A stretch of 64,000 nucleotides of DNA from Microthyrium microscopicum (lineage: Eukaryota; Ascomycota; Dothideomycetes; Microthyriales; Microthyriaceae): the NCBI GenBank assembly GCA_010405405.1, contig MU004233.1, forward strand, positions 571,835 to 635,834. The letters run 5' to 3'. The notes beneath the pieces are model-generated. The model searched no databases. It was not told the DNA's origin and saw only the letters and a list, made by a program, of their open reading frames with translations. The translations under genes and the position numbers were made by a program. Below, one piece after another: positions 1 to 11,455 of the stretch (position 1 is the first letter of the stretch; each line of letters starts with the position of its first letter).

Positions 1-1070
1 GAATTCTAATAGGCTTAATAGCTATATATAACTATAGTAATAAGGAAGATATATTAATTATTAATATAGAGTTTTTAAGGTTTATAAGATTTAAACCTAC
101 TCTAATTATTTTATATAATATCTTAGTAGAAAGTAAACTACTATAGAGCTAGAAGCTTTAGTTATTATATACCTATAGAGAAATTAATAGTAGAAGGAGT
201 AGTTTTAACGTTAAATTAGCTAAAGTAAGTAGTTTTTAAAAAGGCTTAGAACTTACTTTTAAAGCTTTATAGATACCTATTACTCTTAATTAAGTCTATA
301 GAATAGTATATAGTAAGTACGTTATTTAGAACTATATAATAACTCTCTACTATTAGATAATACTAATGCTATATAATAAGGTTAGAGTCTTAATTATTTA
401 TACTAACCTAGGTATTTAGAAACTTAATAAATATCTATAAAATTAACTAAATATATAATAATATTAACTTAAGCTTTTACTTAGTACTAAGTTACTAACT
501 ATACTAAATAGATAGAGAATAATAAGTATTATTTAATCCTAGTTCTTTATTATCCTCTTTACTACTTAATAGATTACTAATCTAGCTAGGTAAAGAGTAA
601 GGATTAGTAAGTAAACTAGAGTTTCTAGGCTATAGTAAGATATTAATAAATAATAATAGTAGTAACGTTAATATAGAAGGTAAACTAGATAGCTTTTTAG
701 ACTAAAATTACTATTATAGCTACGTTAAAGATATTAATAATTATATTACGAAACTAAGTAGCTTACTAGTATTAGGACTATAATAAGCCTAATACTTAGA
801 ACTAGTATAATACTTTTAAGTAGACATAGTAAAAATAAATAATAAAGATAAAGAAGATAAGTAAGTAAATATAGAAATAAACGTAATAGTATATATAGTT
901 ATAGAGATAATATAGTTTAAAAAGGATATATTCTTTTATATAAAGTTAATAGGGCCCTTACTAAAACTCTATAAGAGTTACTTAGACGTAGTAAGTTACT
1001 TTAAAATTACGCATATCCTAAAATATCTAATTAGCTAAGGGCAAACCTAGTTCTATATAGGATAGCTAGG
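1..1070. repeat. AT-rich RIP-degraded repeat relic
   Basis: Very AT-rich stretch in which CpA and TpG dinucleotides are nearly absent while TpA is abundant, the signature of repeat-induced point mutation on a former transposable element. It contains no open frame of useful length and no terminal repeats that I can define, and it runs off the left edge of the window. Composition changes abruptly to normal genic sequence near 1050-1100. The original element family cannot be named from what is left; it is an old, inactive fossil. Confidence 0.75.
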
Positions 1071-1958
1071 GACACTTAGTTAGCAAAAGCCAAAGGCTCT
1101 CTAACTAAGCAGGGAGCTAAAGGCGACCTATTTTTGAAGCAGCTTACTACGTCTAAGAAACTAAGATAACGTACACGGAGGGAAAATAATTCTATACCCG
1201 ACAAATATCTCACGTATGCTTTCAGTCTAATAAAAAACTGGGGTTTCCGGCGCTTTATCAAACATCGTTCTCTCAGCTTTTGTTATCTAGACTGCCTAAT
1301 CATTGCAGGGAAAACATGGTTCGTTTTGTGAACAATTCAAGACAGAAAAGACAGCTACGCTATGGCTCATGCCCGTCTTGATTACATCAGAAACTGAAAG
1401 TATGAATCAATCTACCTGCCTGGCAAGCGATTAAGCAGTACTTCGAGCTTTAACGGCCATCCAGGGACAAATTTGTGGAGCACATAAGAGGAATGGTTGC
1501 TTTACAGTAGGCCAAATCATCATCCAGATGCGACAGGCCTTACGGTAGAATCCTACATTCTCTTTGACATGTAAATCAGCTTGCTCAATAAAAATAATGA
1601 TCTTAGTGCCCTTGGGTAATCAGGTGGGTGCAACGACAAGTCTACCGATATCTGCATTTGCTTTGACGGAATGAGTATGAGACTGGATAAACAACAACTT
1701 CAGTGTGGCTGCAGACGCTAACATTGATATTACATACAAACAGCCGTCCCTTTCCCGCCAGGCTTGAGGATATGACAAAGCCCAGCATCACAACCTGATA
1801 CATGACTTGCCCACATGCTGCAGTTCATAAAGCTTTTATGCTGTAATCGCCACTGAATCCAGCATGCAAGAGTGTTCCCAGTCGACTCTTTGGCAACATG
1901 ATGCGCAGCAGGCAGATGCACAACTTTCGCTCTGGCGCGACCAAGTATCCCCATCCGA
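1071..1958. other. Intergenic, no gene seen
   Basis: Normal-composition sequence between the RIP block and the F-box-like gene. Short frames exist on the minus strand (1076-1261, 1730-1996) but have no recognisable motifs and no conserved gene structure. It probably includes the 3' untranslated region of the gene ending at 1959. Confidence 0.5.
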
Positions 1959-3086
1959 TCAAAATGAGGAAGAGATTTGAGCGGTTGGGGTCTCAATTGA
2001 TGTACCCGAGATCGCTGGCGAAATGGTATCGGGATTCATCTCAAAGTATTTGACCGCGATCTCGAAATCCTCAGCTTCTCCTCCATCTTTCTTCTCAGCC
2101 GTGAACTCCATGTTTTCAAACCGGAGAGTCACAGCCCTATGTATCTTTGCGGTCCATCTAGAGAATGTAGGCAGCTCAAACATACATTTGAAGAAAATTC
2201 GAACTGTAATGTTGTCTCGGCTCTCGTGGCCCCGAATGACTGGCATGATTCCATGACCTTCGGTGTCAGGGAAGTGGAACTCGTGAATGACAATCGTCAA
2301 GTGCTTGAAATGCACTTGCGTCTTATCTCCATATACCTCAGGGTCCCAGTCATTTTGCGAGACACCAGACAATTGTGGCCGGAAAACCGAGTTGACCACG
2401 GATTTCATCATACTTATGCAACGTGAGAACAACAACCAATCCAGGATCTCATTATCCGTCGATGGCTTAGCTTGGTAATCTGCAGCCGTACGAAGATCAT
2501 AAGCCGTGAACGACGAGGGCCCTTGATGCAATTTGGAACGCGGTTCTGAACGCAGCAGGTCCAGATCTCCAGGCTGTAGCTTGATATTGGCCGTTAATGA
2601 AGCGTAAGGCACCAATGAGTTTTCTTTCAATGGCAATGCACAAGGTAGCTGGGTCCAGCTCAGCTGGGACGTTATTTTAGTCCGCCTCAAGACAGATCGA
2701 TTGAGAAACGTGAGTCTGAAATGAAGAGCCGCAGGCTGAACGATGTGGAAATCATCGAGCATGCTTGACATTTCTTTTGAAGTTTGTCTAAGGACTGTCT
2801 CGTTTGCAACGGGCAGGTCGGTTGACAGTCGCGCTTCAGTAAAATGCTCGCCGTAACTGTTAGTTATTCTCAGGAGTGTCTTCACTCGCATGCCGCTCGG
2901 GATGCTAGAGTTGTTGATCGCTGCTTTTACGATAATGACCTTGATCTCCGCAGGAAGACGGGACCATAATTCAGGTTCCTGATTATTAGACGCTACGAGG
3001 TGGACAATTTGGCTTGTAGTCGCGCTGTCTGTATTTTCGCGTTCGTCAGCGAGGGACGCCTGAGTCGATTGTTCTGCGGGAGCCAT
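1959..3086 (-). CDS. Hypothetical F-box-like protein
   Basis: Intronless frame of 375 residues starting at an ATG (3084-3086) with a purine-poor but acceptable context. After a hydrophilic N-terminus of about 40 residues it has the pattern L-W-S-R-L-P-A-E-I-K-V-I-I-V-K, which resembles the start of a degenerate fungal F-box (L-P-x-E-I), followed by a mixed alpha/beta region without motifs I recognise. F-box proteins recruit substrates to SCF ubiquitin ligases, but that role is only an inference from the short N-terminal pattern. It is not obviously a member of the tandem family further right, since it lacks the C-I-H-x-Y-F motif. Neighbours are a RIP block downstream and a MITE upstream, so it sits at the edge of a repeat-rich zone. 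Confidence 0.65.
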   Translation of the reverse strand: MAPAEQSTQASLADERENTDSATTSQIVHLVASNNQEPELWSRLPAEIKVIIVKAAINNSSIPSGMRVKTLLRITNSYGEHFTEARLSTDLPVANETVLRQTSKEMSSMLDDFHIVQPAALHFRLTFLNRSVLRRTKITSQLSWTQLPCALPLKENSLVPYASLTANIKLQPGDLDLLRSEPRSKLHQGPSSFTAYDLRTAADYQAKPSTDNEILDWLLFSRCISMMKSVVNSVFRPQLSGVSQNDWDPEVYGDKTQVHFKHLTIVIHEFHFPDTEGHGIMPVIRGHESRDNITVRIFFKCMFELPTFSRWTAKIHRAVTLRFENMEFTAEKKDGGEAEDFEIAVKYFEMNPDTISPAISGTSIETPTAQISSSF

Positions 3087-3332
3087 GTTGGGTTTGAGCT
3101 GTTTTTGTGGAAAAGGTTGACAAGAGATAGATGATTGTCGTCTATGGAGTCCAACTGGGCTTTGGGAGTGGGTTGGATGATGAGGAAAGAAGATGGGGAG
3201 AGAATGAAGAACTGCGCGAGCCTGCTATGCTTTATTCTCTCAGCCTTCGAGCGGAGTGACTTCGCGTACAGGTGTTTTTAGGTGCCGAAGTCTGGCAGTG
3301 AAGCTCATATTCTAAACATTTCGTAGCGCATA

Positions 3333-3664
3333 CCGTAAGAAAGCAGCGAATTGAGCGCAGTGAAGCCATTAAGGTTCTACTAAATAGGGTAGGCGCTCAA
3401 AGGGGCGTCGAAAATACAGAGTTCATAAGCTATGATTTTCTACTCAACCTTTCAAAGATTGAAAACAGCAAGATTTTAAGCGATTTTAGTCTAGATTTTC
3501 GACGAGATCTATAAGGTTATAATAACAATTTTACTTACTAAATTTTAAGCATTTTTCTACGCCAAAAGGGAAGAAAATTAGAGAGATAGACGGTATATAG
3601 AAACCTCACAAAAACGCTAAACCCTTCCACATTTCACTGCGCTCAACTCGCTGCTGTCTTACGG
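3333..3664. mobile_element. MITE with 32 bp TIRs and TA target duplication
   Basis: Terminal inverted repeats of 32 bp at 3333-3364 and 3633-3664 agree at 30 of 32 positions (both begin CCGTAAGA or CCGTAAGA read inward). The element is flanked by TA on both sides (3331-3332 and 3665-3666), as expected for Tc1/mariner-type insertion. The 332 bp body is AT-rich and has no coding potential, so it is a non-autonomous element. It lies upstream of the F-box-like gene, within about 250 bp of its start codon, where it could influence transcription. Confidence 0.85.
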
Positions 3665-3666
3665 TA

Positions 3667-4360
3667 AACTTATAGAGGTGACTCCCGGCACTTGTAACCT
3701 GACTAGGTACCTAGATAGTCACTGCCCATCGCCTCCACCTGAAGTCACCTGCGGGTGTATCGAGGTGCCGGTTGGTGAACGCTTGACCTTGACTAGATGT
3801 GATGGTACAACGCTGGTATCTGGGTAATAGGAACGGCCAGTGTATTCATTTGACCGAACTAAGCTCCCTCCATTTAGCAAACACTTATATGTACCTACCC
3901 TCCAAGTCGGAATTTTTACCATCAGGCTGAGTGCAAGGCTGAGGACAAGGCTGAGGACAAGGCTGAGGACAAGGCTGAGAACCAAGCTGAAGCAAGGCTA
4001 GAACATCACAAAGAAACCATATATATGGAATAACAAAGAATACATAAAACCAGCGCTAAAATGCCATCTATTGTACGTCTATAATGCTACAAATAACGAA
4101 CTTCGTAAAAACGTCCCTCCAATCCAAAAACAACACACGCCCGCATCGCCAGCAAAATAATTCCAATGTGGGTATCAAGTGCCAACATAACGCGGTCCAT
4201 ATACCATGCGAGAGTACACACACAAGCAACACAAGCAACATCCATTCACAGGACACATCGGTAGCACACGCCAAGAGCACACATCAAAAGTAATACCACC
4301 CCCGACAGGAGACATGCCAATGCCAGCCCCATACACCCATCATAATGCATCGAATATCCA
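3667..4360. other. Intergenic, downstream of the histidine kinase
   Basis: Holds the 12 bp tandem repeat at 3923-3990 and the presumed 3' untranslated region of the histidine kinase. Short frames here have no recognisable product. Confidence 0.5.
3923..3990. repeat. 12 bp tandem repeat (AAGGCTGAGGAC)
   Basis: Unit AAGGCTGAGGAC is repeated exactly at 3935-3946, 3947-3958 and 3959-3970, with a partial copy to 3978 and degenerate copies on both sides. A two-copy version of a closely related unit occurs at 43907-43930. Confidence 0.85.
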
Positions 4361-6596
4361 TCATGAAGCCGACTTTACTACCGGCGATGGTGATGGGTCA
4401 CTGCTCTTATCAGCGTCCCTAACCAGCGTTGCAGTAGATTCCGACCTCAGCGAAGGTTTGGCCAGCGCAACTTTACTCAACGCCTTATCGATCTTCGTCA
4501 CAGTCTCCTCGTCTGTCGGCGGAGTCGAAGGGGGATGCGTAGTAGGCGCGCTTGACACCGAGCTCATCCTTCTGCGCAGAGGATCTAGATATGATTCCAG
4601 TAAAGCTTTGAGCGTCTGGGGTCTATTGTTATCATTAGTATGTAATTCAGCAAGATGGGGTGCACATTTCGTGTGAGATAACTTACCGAACCGGTTTGGC
4701 CAAATAATCATTCATCCCCGCATCAATACACTTCTCCCGATCACCTTGAATCGCACTAGCCGTCATCGCGATGATGAGGATATCACGCACATTGATATCT
4801 CGATGCCGTCTGATTTCGCGGGTAGCATCATATCCATCGAGCACGGGCATTTGTACATCCATTAAACACACATGATAAGGTCTACCCGTACTCGAAGCAA
4901 GTTCAAGCGCCTCGATCGCCTTACGACCGTTGGCAAATGCATCACAGGAAAAGCCAAGTCGCTGCACGAACGAGATGGCGATTTTCTGGTTGATCATGTT
5001 GTCTTCCGCTATACACACGCGCAGCTCCTCGCGTGGGACTGTAGAGATGTCGGCGAAGTAGTGCGAAGAGGGCGTTGGTGGATCAGAGTTGAGGACGCGC
5101 GGTGGTGACTGATGGGGTGGATAGAGGGGGAAGGAAGTTGGTTGGGAACCTGGGCTGATTGGACCGGGACTGATGGGGAGACCTGGAGAGGGCGTAGCGA
5201 GGTTGGCGAGATCTTCTTTTGTGGCTTTGGGGAATTTGATGGTGAAGCTGACTTTTGTGCCTTGGCCTGGCACGCTGTCAAGCCAGATGCTGCCGCCCAT
5301 GAGACTTTCGACGAGGGCCTTGCAGATGCTGAGACCGAGACCGGTGCCGCCAAAGCTGCGGGAAGAATTGCTTTCGACTTGGCTGAAAGGCTGGAAAAGC
5401 TTAACGCGTTGTTCTTCCGGTATACCAATGCCGGTATCTTGAACGGTGACGGTGATGGAGATAGAGTCGGCATCTTCTTTGACAGGCACAGCGCGAACGG
5501 TAACACCGCCTTTAGATGTGAATTTGTAGCTGTTACTGAGGAGATTCATCAGAATTTGGTGGAGTCTCATTGAATCTCCAATGAGTAGCTGATCTGGATT
5601 AAGCTGTAAATCCAAATCCGTCTTGAGGCCCTTCTGGTTATTCTGAAAGCTCAGTGCTCTCACAACCTCTTTAATGACGGTTGAAAGATCAAGCGGATCC
5701 TTCTTTACACTCATCTTGCCTGCGTCCAATTTCGTGTAGTCTAGCAAGTCGTTGATAACCGCAAGAAGCGTATCGGCGCAGATTCTGATGTTGTCTGTGT
5801 ACTCTATTTGTCTGGTGGTAAGGCTTGTCGCTTTCAGCAACTCGCTCATGCCGAGAACACCGTTGAGTGGTGTGCGCAATTCGTGAGAAACATTGGCGAG
5901 AAACATGGACTTTGCTTTGGAGGCTTCTTCTTTGAGTCGCATGTTGTGCTCTGCGTCAGCTTGGGCGTCCTTAGCTTTGACCTCAGCAGCGCGTGCGAGA
6001 CCCAATGCTTTACGTTGAACGCCAACCATCGCCGCATTCTCAGCGCTGACCTTTTCAATCTTCTTCAGCACCAAGGCATTGGAAAGCGAGATGGAAATTT
6101 GGTTGACAAGTAGACGTAAGACCGTCAAGTTGCGCTCCGTGAATTTGTTCGGCGGTCCTTCAACATAGATCGCTCCAAGGAGTTTGTCGCCTCCATGAAT
6201 AATAGGCAGAGAAATGACCGCTTTGCCGCCAGGATTCTTGTCCAGGTATGATCGCGAGACACTAGAGAAACGATCATCCTCCAGCAGATTCTGAACAAAC
6301 ACAGCTTCCTTGAACCGGAGCACATACTTTGTGACATGCAATGCAAGAGCCTTGTCAATTTCTTCAGTCTCCATACTAATGCCCTCTGGAAAAGTCTGAA
6401 CACCATCAGGCGTACCAATCGCAGAGACGATGTATTCGCGACGGTCATCCTTGATGACAACACCCACTAGGTCAGCGGTCGAGATTTCTGTTATGATCTC
6501 AGCCATCTTGCCCATGAGTTTATCAATGCGCAGTTCAGAAGAGAGCAGTTGACTGGATTCGAGAATGCTCGCAAGGTCGATCATATCCAAACCCAT
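4361..6596 (-). CDS. Hybrid sensor histidine kinase, 5'-truncated
   Basis: Two exons, 6596-4687 and 4622-4361, joined across a 64 bp intron (GTAAGT...ACTAAT...TAG), give 723 residues. Order: GAF-like sensor (about 10-180), coiled coil (185-230), HisKA with phospho-acceptor His238 in S-H-E-L-R-T-P, HATPase with N box near 351 and G boxes D-T-G-I-G-I (387) and G-G-T-G-L-G-L (416), a proline/serine linker, then a receiver with E531/D532, phospho-acceptor Asp580 and Lys635. All phosphorelay residues are present. The arrangement matches the C-terminal half of fungal group-X hybrid kinases, which normally carry an N-terminal protein-kinase-like and ATPase region several times longer. That half is absent: the frame stays open without an ATG for about 33 codons upstream of 6596 and then ends beside a fold-back repeat at 6695. 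It is probably a truncated gene whose product, if made, would lack its N-terminal regulatory part. The chosen ATG is simply the first available. Confidence 0.85.
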
Positions 6597-6694
6597 GCCT
6601 GGAAACTCGTTGTGAAGGAGAGGATCCTCTTGTTGGGCAGCGTCAGCAGCCCAAATCGTGCCTACTCGGAAACTTCCGGGGGGTTTGATCCCTT

Positions 6695-6812
6695 CTTAAA
6701 GAGGTTAAGAAGCCAAAATGCTGCAAATGGCGCTAGAGCTCAGCAAAAGCGACTAACGCAGGATTTTTGCTGAATTTTGGCTTCGGGAGAGGCTTTCTCT
6801 AACCTCTTTAAG
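6695..6812. mobile_element. Fold-back (inverted repeat) element remnant
   Basis: The left arm 6695-6720 (CTTAAAGAGGTTAAGAAGCC...) is repeated in inverted orientation at about 6774-6812, except that the right arm carries 15 extra bases between the two matching blocks. The spacer is about 55 bp. It sits exactly where the open frame of the histidine kinase breaks off. It may be a MITE or the end of a larger degraded element; I see no clear target duplication. Confidence 0.55.
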
Positions 6813-7271
6813 GATAGCTTTGACTATCCTCTCTTGGCCTTTAGTTTGACTGGTTTAAAAGATACCGCTAGACTAGCTCACTCTTGTTCTAAAAATCAAG
6901 GAGGCTTGCTCTAAGCATAAGAGGCTCACGCTAAGGCTCTTTCAAGTTTAGCGACTACTTTTCGGATACAGTATTTTGGCAGCGGATGAAGGGCTGCTGA
7001 CGCTCCCCGTTTAGGTGATCTTTGTTCGTTTGGATCGCCTTGAGGGGCATCTGGTTGAAGCCAGGCTTCAGTCCGAGCTTCATTGTTCATCAAGGTGGCC
7101 TCTCCTTGTGGGAGCTTAAATGTGGGACTCGCGAGTAGTGACATCATACATGTCCGTCTGGCACCCGGTATCCACGGCATGGGCTTTGTTATCCTGCAAT
7201 ATCTGCGGGTACTTATCTTCAGAATAAAGACCTCGCAAAGGTTGATCTTGCATCCCGATTGATTAATGAAT
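6813..7271. other. Intergenic between kinase and helicase
   Basis: Includes the 3' untranslated region of the helicase. A minus-strand frame at 6926-7390 overlaps the last helicase exon in another frame and has no motifs, so it is not treated as a gene. Confidence 0.5.
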
Positions 7272-10200
7272 TTATTTCTTTTTGTATGGAACAATTGACG
7301 TCTCCTCGTCATCTGTAAACACTTCCTCAAAACGACCAGACTCTCCAGCCTCATCAATAACCTCAATTCCCGAACCAGCCTTTGCTTCAAAGAACAGCTT
7401 CAACGCATCGGCAACATTGCCATTTGCAATAGTCATGTATCTTGTCGCGTCTTGTGGAGTAGCATCCCGAGCTTTTTTCATGAACAGCATTGTCTGATTT
7501 GCGATCCATTGCTTGATCCAAGCAGCGTCCATTTTCTTGGGAGCAGACTTTGGATCTCTGACTGGAGGAGCAGGAGCTCTGCCGAATGAATCATTCGCTT
7601 GTTGGAAGGCTGTGGCTATCTCTTGTTCGGAAGCTTCGAAATTTGACCGGGCGATTTTGCATGAAGTATCTTTTATCAAGCATCCATCAATCTTGGCGTG
7701 ATCATATAGTACGGACCAGCCATTGCCCTCGCGCAGATTCTTGCCATCGCAGAAGCGCTCAGCACTGAGAACAATTCGCGCTATATATAGATTAGAGACT
7801 GGTCATTATTAGATATCAAAAGGAACATACCAGTTTTGGTTCGTGACAAGCCAACGTTGAATCGCCGTCTATCAGCACCCAGGAAACCCATTGATTCAGT
7901 AGGCTTCGCAGCTCCACCCATTGTGACTAGATCTACAAGCCCTATAGCTGATTCTTTGCCTTGACTGCTATCCACTGTGAGAACTTGGATACCATCCATA
8001 CTTGGACAGGAGGCAAAGATTGCTTTGAGGAACTTGACTTGATCTTTGTAGAAGCACAAGATTTGAATGTCACTGGGCTTGATGGAGAGCTGCGAACCTT
8101 GAGGAGCCGCATGATGAACAAGACCCCAAGCAATTCGACAAATGATATGAGCCGAATGAGGATTGAAGCGGGACATGTTACCAGTTCTTTGAGATGAGCC
8201 AAACTTGAAACCTGGCCGAGAGGTGAGACCGAGAATGAGAGCATGTAGAGGGCGGCCAAAGTGCTTGGTCATGAAGTCGAGGATGATATCATCCAGTTTG
8301 TGCTTGGGCGCGCAGTTGATCAATTGGTTGTCATAGCAGACCGCATTGCAAACTTTGGAGATCTCTGGATGCATGCGATATTGTCGTGTAAGCATGACTA
8401 CAGCAGGGTATCTCAATTTGACCACTCTCTCTAACCATGACATGATGCCTTGAGCTCTGAAAGGATTGAACTTGGCGGTAAGTGTGGGAGGAAGTTGCTC
8501 AGGATCACCAACAATCATGACTCGATCAAGTTTGCTGTCCTCATATGATGCGGCGAGAAGGATCGGAGCAATCAAGTCAACCTCTAGTGATTGCGAAGCC
8601 TCATCTACTAGTATCTGATGAGGTCTTGAACCGCCGCTCAATAGACCCAGTGCGCTAGCCGCAGTCATGTAAATGACTTTGGCTGAAGTGAGAAGTTCTT
8701 TTTTGAGGTTGCGAAGCAGTTTGGTGAGCAATTTTCGAAGGTCTATCAAATGTTAGTATCAAAATTCAATGAATGGAGTTTATCATCATATTTACCAAAG
8801 TGAGTGGATTCGTCTTCCCTTTCTTGTCTCGTAACACTGAGAATGCGGTTGCGAATGTCTCGCACTTTTTTGAGATCGGCCACTAGATGTTTTTCTGGTC
8901 CATTGCAATAAGCTCGGTTGTTCAAAAGCGTGAGTCTTTTCTTGATGGCCTCATTCAATGACATCATTCTGTTGGCTGGTAGATCAATTGAATTGGCGAA
9001 GAAATCACGAGAGAGCTTTGCGTTGGAATTTCCAGAGTCATCATCATTGTCAGCACCCCACAAACCCGAATCATCCTCCTCGAGCAAGGCTTCTATGTGC
9101 GATTGACGCACGCGATAGTATCCGTCTGGATTACTATCACCGAGCCGCTCGCAAGCCTTGGCAACCTGAACATCAAGAGGAACGTTGGCTGCGCAAATTA
9201 CCCAAGTGGTGCGTTTGCATTTGACGCCAAGCTCAACGATGGCTTCGGTGACTGTTGATTTGCCAGTACCAGGAGGACCAACAAGCGCAGAGAATTTGTT
9301 TTGAGCGAAGGTCTGTATAGCGAGCTTTTGTTCCGGATTGAATTTGCGGCCAGGGGGACGACTGTCGACGAATGATTCAAATTGCGGCTTTGTGCAGAGA
9401 GATTGTCCAGAGATTTTGCTTTCACGTGCGACTTTCTTGATATCGTGGGCCAGCAACAAGTCTCGCCAAAATCGAAGATTGCTTGAAATTGGGCGAAAGA
9501 ACAAATTGCAGACCTGCAGTTGCGCGGACAACAAGCGGCGACCGAAATGACCGAAATGGAAATCGGCTTCCTCCCAGGTATCATCCTCGGTAGTCAAGAT
9601 TTGACCACCACCAGATTCTGGGCGACGAGCCGAAACCGCGCAGTTGCATTGCCTAGATTTGAAGCCATCGGGAACAGCAATGACATTGCCAACCCAAGTT
9701 TCCTCGCCAATATCTTTGTCTAGAGTGATTTTAATGGTGACCAATTCGCCGATATCTGGTAGATGAGCTTCGGTGTTGACTGCGAGATCTTCAATGTCGT
9801 CCACTTCTTTGTCATCCGTTTTTGTTGATGGTATGACTAGATTGAGTAGGATGCCCACATTTCTTGTACCTCGAGCTTCGTCTTTGATGATCATACACTT
9901 TTGCTTGCCGTTGAAATAGTTCTCTGCACAACCCACAGTTGACAACTCCTCATACATTTGACAGCCAAGAGTTCTAGAGACGTACTCTCGCCCATCTATC
10001 ATAGATAAAAGTGGCGAAACACTACCGAACTTGGCGCCCTCCATGGAAAGAATTTGCAGAAGAGGTTCCGAATGAAACCCCTTGTTTCGCTGAGCAAAAG
10101 CTTGTTGAATCCATTTCGGGTAGCGCTGATATCGCGAGACTTCGAAATTGATTGGGAGGATCTTGGTGCCATCATCTGAAAGATTGAGACCGAATTCTTC

Positions 10201-11260
10201 GAGCCATGGCCAGTATGACGGACGCTGTTCTGGGACGGAGAGGAAGCGATTCAGAGTATGAACAATTTGGTGTCCATTGCTTGCAGCGACAATTACGCTC
10301 AGCTTATTTCCCTTTTTCGACAGAGCGCCAACGAACTTGTCCACCTTATCTCGAGCCAACTGGCCCAACGTAAAGTCAGGAACGGTTTTTTCGATGGGCA
10401 TAGTATGATCTATGATGGTGTATGAATCGGCTCGCCAACGGAGGTGACGATGGCTTTGGGGCTTGAAGTCTCGAAACGCCTGCGGCAACTCGCATTTGAT
10501 GACACTGGAGACATCGAGGTACTCTAGCTCTATGATGTTGTCCGAGAATGTATAGGCTCCGCGAGGTGATACTGGTGCTGTGCCTTGGACATAGGAGTAT
10601 GGCACAATTGGTCGGACTGTATCAAGACGATTGAGGTCCTCGTCTCTGTAAGCCTGGAAATAGATCTCGACTCGCTGTTCCATATACTTTGCTAGGCCTT
10701 CGAAATCTTTCGAACCAGCGAAAGGATGAGCGCAGACCTCTAGGCGAAATCCCATATTGATTGGATTTCCTTGGATTCCGAAGATTACCGGTTGAGCTAC
10801 ATCGTCGAAGAGCGTGGCTTGAACTCGTTCTTGTGGATCTAAGACCAGTGCGCGACACTTCCAGATTTCGACATGCGACTGATGGCTCTGCAAGTCCAGT
10901 GGTTTTTGGCTTCTGGAAGTCGGGAAGTGATGCACAAAAGCCCATGAGTCGAGTGGATCAGTGGCTACAACAGTTAGTTTTTGGTTCTCTAATAGTAAAG
11001 TATTTAGCCTTACCAAGTGAAGCCGCGGAAGTCATTGTTGGTGGTGGAGGTTGCGTATGGATGTTGCCACGACCGGAGCCGCGTCCACCGCCGCGAACAA
11101 TTTGTTGCGAATGTTGTCCTCGTCCGGATGGTGAAGGTGGAGGTGGAGCGTTGATTTGGCGCTGACCTGTTGGTACAGCTCTGCCCCGCCCGGTTGATGA
11201 AGGTGGAGGAATGGGGTTGTGGCTTTGATTGCCTCGAGGTCGATGAGGGAGGTGAGACAT
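7272..11260 (-). CDS. UPF1/NAM7-type superfamily 1 helicase with RGG N-terminus
   Basis: Four exons: 11260-11014, 10964-8796, 8742-7831 and 7780-7272, with introns of 49, 53 and 50 bp that all have GTA donors, CTAA-type branch sites and TAG acceptors; phases close and give 1278 residues. The N-terminus (first 80 residues) is proline- and glycine-rich with G-R-G-R and R-G-G-G-R-G-S-G-R-G, suggesting RNA binding. A long unassigned region follows, then a helicase core: Walker A G-P-P-G-T-G-K-S-T near residue 645, D-E-A-S near 852, G-D-P-E-Q-L-P-P near 880, R-Q-Y-R-M-H-P near 924, D-S-S-Q-G-K-E near 1065 and R-R-R-F-N-V-G-L-S-R near 1099. These are the SF1B motifs of the UPF1/SMG2/DNA2 group, so an ATP-dependent RNA or RNA/DNA helicase is expected. 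It lacks the cysteine-rich zinc domain of UPF1 itself, so it is not the UPF1 orthologue. The last 150 residues are helical and unassigned. Confidence 0.88.
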
Positions 11261-11269
11261 CTTGATGGT

Positions 11270-11455
11270 GAGAAAATGGAACGAAGTGACCGAAGCCGCA
11301 ACGTGATTAACTCGGATGAGAAAATTGAGCGAAGTGACCGAAGCCGCAACGCGATTAACTCGGGTGAGAAATAAAGCAAAGTGACCGAAGCCGCAATGCG
11401 AATAACTCGAAGGAAAGAATGAGAAACGAAGTGACCGAAGCCGCAACGTACTCGG
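11270..11455. repeat. 48 bp minisatellite in helicase leader
   Basis: Four units begin at 11270, 11318, 11366 and 11421. The first two are 48 bp and nearly identical; the third is longer and the last is partial. All share the core GAAGTGACCGAAGCCGCAA (with one or two changes). The array ends ten bases upstream of the helicase start codon, so on the minus strand it lies in the 5' leader or core promoter. Confidence 0.9.

Noticed and set aside
6639-7006. 14 bp inverted match (6639-6652 and 6993-7006) as ends of a larger element
   Set aside because: The match stops abruptly on both sides and has no target duplication; chance is the simpler explanation.
6926-7390. 154-residue minus-strand frame
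   Set aside because: Overlaps the last helicase exon in a different frame and has no recognisable domain.
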